A stretch of DNA of 64,000 nt from Falsiroseomonas algicola. GTDB taxonomy: Bacteria; Pseudomonadota; Alphaproteobacteria; Acetobacterales; Acetobacteraceae. The stretch is from NCBI RefSeq assembly GCF_011040385.1, contig NZ_JAAIKB010000008.1, forward strand, positions 1 to 64,000, written 5' to 3'. This document shows positions 62,861 through 64,000 of the stretch, piece by piece. Every line of letters begins with the position of its first letter. Positions within the stretch are counted from its first letter, which is position 1. The position numbers and the translations under genes were made by a program. The notes under the pieces were generated by a model that did not search any database, had not been told where the DNA came from, and saw only the letters and a program-made list of their open reading frames with translations.

Positions 62861-63486
62861 TGAATACGACCGCCCAACCCCTGCGCCGCGGCGCCACGCC
62901 AGAAGAGACCCGCCGCCGGATCGAGGACACCGCCGAGGCGCTGTTCCGCTCCATGGGCTACCAAAAGACCGCGGTGGCCGACATCGCCCGCGAACTCGGC
63001 ATGTCGCCGGCCAATATCTATCGCTTCTACGCCTCCAAATCCGCGATCAACGAGGCGATCGCGGCCCGCATGCTGACGGGGGTGGAGGGCGACATCTGGA
63101 CCATCGCCCGTGGCCGCGAACCCGCCAGCGAACGCCTGCGCCTGCTGCTCCGCACCCTGCACCAGCGCCACATGGCCCTGTTCTTCAGCGAAAGACGGCT
63201 GCACGACATGGTGACGGCCGCGATGAGCGAGCATTGGGGCGTGGTCGAGCGCTTCATCCACAGCATCCAGACCGCCATCCGCCATGTCCTGATGGATGGC
63301 CTGGCCAGCGGCGAGTTCGGTGGGATCGAGGCCGAGAGGACGGCGGAATCCATCAAGCAGGCGACCCTGCCCTTCACCCATCCCGGGCTGATCGCGGAAT
63401 GCATGGCCAACATCAAGTCGGACACCGAACTCGCCCAGGACCTGGAAGCGATGGTGGACCTGCTGCTGCGGGCGCTCCGCCCGTGA
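62860..63486 (+). CDS. TetR/AcrR-family repressor
   Basis: 208 aa. HTH in RRRIEDTAEALFRSMGYQKT then AVADIARELGMSPANIYRFY (about 19-58), recognition helix MSPANIYRF. C-terminal ligand domain RLHDMVTAAMSEHWGVVERF. Looks like regulators of RND pumps. No ribosome site before the ATG, which lies in the operator dyad, so the message may be leaderless or autorepressed. Confidence 0.9.
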   Translation: MNTTAQPLRRGATPEETRRRIEDTAEALFRSMGYQKTAVADIARELGMSPANIYRFYASKSAINEAIAARMLTGVEGDIWTIARGREPASERLRLLLRTLHQRHMALFFSERRLHDMVTAAMSEHWGVVERFIHSIQTAIRHVLMDGLASGEFGGIEAERTAESIKQATLPFTHPGLIAECMANIKSDTELAQDLEAMVDLLLRALRP

Positions 63487-63497
63487 CGCATGCCGAC

Positions 63498-63519
63498 TGA
63501 CGATTATTGACTTTCGTCA
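63498..63519. promoter_or_regulatory. 22-bp dyad, candidate TetR operator 2
   Basis: TGACGATTATTGACTTTCGTCA; shares TGACGAT and CGTCA with operator 1 at identical spacing. It is 42 bp before the RND adaptor ATG, where a promoter is expected. Confidence 0.65.
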
Positions 63520-63561
63520 CTTCGTAGCCATACTGGACCTGTCCCGATCGGGAGAGGTCCC

Positions 63562-64000
63562 ATGCCCGCATTCCCCCGCCGCTCCGCCGCCCTGCTGCTC
63601 CTGCTGCCGCTTGCCGCCTGCAAGGGGGAGGCCTCCGCCACCGATTCGCCCGCGCCGCAGCCCCGCGCCGTCCAGGTCGCCGAAGTCCGGCTTTCGGGCG
63701 CGGAGGCCGTCACGGCCCATACCGGCGTCGTCCGCGCGCGGCGGGAGGTCGATGTGGGCTTCCGCACCGGCGGCCGGATCGCGACCCGCCTGGTGGAGGT
63801 CGGCCAGCTGGTCGAGGCCGGTCAGGTGCTGGCGACCCTCGACCCCGCCGACCTGGCGCTGAGCCTGCGCGCGGCGGAGGCCGACCTCGCCTCGGCGGCG
63901 GCACAGTCCCGCCAGGCCGCCAATGACGCGGCGCGCGGCCGCCAGCTGCTCGCCGCCGGCCATGTCTCCCAGGCCGTGGACGACCAGCGCCAGGCGGCGG
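63562..64000 (+). CDS. RND efflux periplasmic adaptor (partial, runs off the edge)
   Basis: First 146 codons. Signal with lipobox LPLAACKG, then QVAEVRLSGAEAVTAHTGVV, RARREVDVGFRTGGRIATRL, VEVGQLVEAGQVLATLDPAD (lipoyl-like hairpin) and a coiled-coil start [19 protein letters not shown]. Membrane-fusion protein of an RND pump. GGGAGAGG precedes the ATG. Presumably followed by the inner-membrane pump gene. Confidence 0.92.
   Translation, partial: MPAFPRRSAALLLLLPLAACKGEASATDSPAPQPRAVQVAEVRLSGAEAVTAHTGVVRARREVDVGFRTGGRIATRLVEVGQLVEAGQVLATLDPADLALSLRAAEADLASAAAQSRQAANDAARGRQLLAAGHVSQAVDDQRQAA

Overview
The window is high-GC, gene-dense DNA of a free-living alphaproteobacterium, most likely an Acetobacteraceae (Roseomonas-like) member. 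This is inferred from base composition, the rlmB / tRNA-Tyr / tRNA-Gly / tuf order, the uvrC-pgsA-(lipoprotein)-moaD-moaE run, a phasin gene, a TctC-type binding protein and a PTR1/FolM-like reductase overlapping folB. No rRNA, insertion sequence, prophage or CRISPR array was seen. It reads as ordinary chromosome with many short overlapping operons and many GTG/TTG starts.

Layout. 1-4,600: start of tuf, tRNA-Gly and tRNA-Tyr (all minus), then rlmB, an MhpD-type hydratase-like gene and a large membrane glycosyltransferase. 4,600-11,700: tRNA-Thr, an HWE sensor kinase, a stress-type operon (secreted repeat protein plus YflT-like protein), a CYTH protein and uvrB. 11,700-23,000: NMT1/THI5-like binding protein, pteridine reductase-like gene plus folB, an AT-rich 343-bp gap with DnaA-box-like sites, uvrC, pgsA, a lipoprotein, moaD, moaE, a tandem pair of paralogous membrane proteins, an NTF2-like protein and two acetyltransferases. 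23,000-36,700: MarR-response regulator-sensor kinase trio, a six-blade calcium-propeller-like protein, phasin under a promoter with two nested palindromes, proC, ubiK-like, hldD/rfaD, lgt-midA-pgeF, lipoproteins and prs.

36,700-50,200 is catabolic. DUF35/thiolase pair; fumarylacetoacetase; an HMG-CoA-lyase-like / TctC / CaiB operon; a minus-strand operon of SDR, acyl-CoA dehydrogenase, APH-type kinase and DUF6285 that resembles the LvaA-LvaB-LvaC system for 4-hydroxy acids; just upstream a response regulator and a sensor kinase whose membrane domain carries every key residue of the plant ethylene receptor; then an AtzG/AtzE/AtzH-like amidase operon. 50,200-61,200: a universal stress protein behind a perfect FNR-type box, and two paralogous amino-acid ABC transporters flanking a three-subunit flavin dehydrogenase plus DapA-family enzyme, an arrangement like D-hydroxyproline catabolism. 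61,200-64,000: MFS transporter, VOC protein, a TetR repressor flanked by two matching 22-bp dyads, and the start of an RND efflux adaptor.

The most unusual items are the ethylene-receptor-like kinase, the LvaABC-like module next to it, the paired TetR operators, the phasin promoter palindromes, the FNR box before the stress protein, and the tandem membrane paralogs.
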